Source of the DNA: Myxococcales bacterium
Lineage (GTDB): Bacteria > Myxococcota_A > Polyangia > Fen-1088
Direction of reading: 5' to 3'
Length of the DNA stretch: 34,686 nt
NCBI GenBank assembly: GCA_003153015.1
Contig: PMBS01000071.1
Location: 1-34,686 of the forward strand
The notes beneath the pieces were generated by a model. That model was not told the DNA's origin. It did no database searches and saw nothing but the letters and a program-made list of their open reading frames with translations. Both the position numbers and the translations under genes were made by a program. Below, piece after piece: positions 34,387-34,686 of the stretch; the stretch's first letter is position 1; the number at the start of each line of letters is the position of its first letter.

Positions 34387-34686
34387 TCACTCTTCCCTGG
34401 CAAACAAACCCAAGTACATGGCAAGCAGCGAATCGCGCGGAGTTTCGCCCACCGGGACCCGCGGCACAGTGAACACCGGGCGCGGGGCAGCGAACTCACG
34501 GACTGCCTCCACCACCGCAGCGTGGAGCGCGGCGGCTGACTCCTGCTGGCGGCGAAGTTTCTCCAGGCGATCCATGAAAGCGCGCGTCGGTTCGCGCTCT
34601 TCCGACCCCCCGAGCAGTGCCGCTGCCCGCTCCACCGCACGCTCGATTTCGTCGGGACCGGGCCAGAAGGCTTCTTCCACCCGGTT
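34387..34686 (-). CDS. Hypothetical protein, partial (open at right edge)
   Basis: ...MEEAFWPGPDEIERAVERAAALLGGSEEREPTRAFMDRLEKLRRQQESAAALHAAVVEAVREF...; frame open to the window end; GTG at 34680 may be internal. Confidence 0.5.
   Translation of the reverse strand, partial: NRVEEAFWPGPDEIERAVERAAALLGGSEEREPTRAFMDRLEKLRRQQESAAALHAAVVEAVREFAAPRPVFTVPRVPVGETPRDSLLAMYLGLFAREE

Overview
High-GC window (about 34.7 kb) with a myxobacterium/Polyangia-like signature: many exported proteins with Gly-Gly repeat linkers, Tat signals and MYXO-CTERM-like C-termini. I support 27 protein-coding genes, including two running off the window edges, plus one probable pseudogene. No rRNA, tRNA, CRISPR array or transposase was recognised. 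Main blocks: (1) a bfr-mntH-usp metal/stress operon (844-3617, minus). (2) An AT-richer FkbM-type methyltransferase island. (3) An operon of a GDSL/rhamnogalacturonan-acetylesterase-like lipoprotein, a Tat aldo/keto reductase and a DUF6599-like protein (5408-9331, minus). (4) Two consecutive B12-binding-type radical SAM genes. (5) A MYXO-CTERM-like repeat protein and a second GDSL esterase. (6) An orphan PfaD next to an amino-methylase-like protein with an altered catalytic motif. (7) A tandem pair of Tat-exported DUF362 proteins with duplicated upstream DNA. (8) The most interesting locus, a 9-gene collinear run (22317-32870). It joins a one-component HTH+PBP regulator and ModABC to a PBP-like lipoprotein, an OprP-type porin, a DUF2135-like exported protein, a TonB-receptor-like protein and another lipoprotein, almost all with overlapping start/stop codons. 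This suggests a dedicated trans-envelope oxyanion or metal-chelate uptake system. The receptor gene carries an apparently in-frame palindromic, G-quadruplex-forming insertion. Family calls come from reading the translations; no database search was run.
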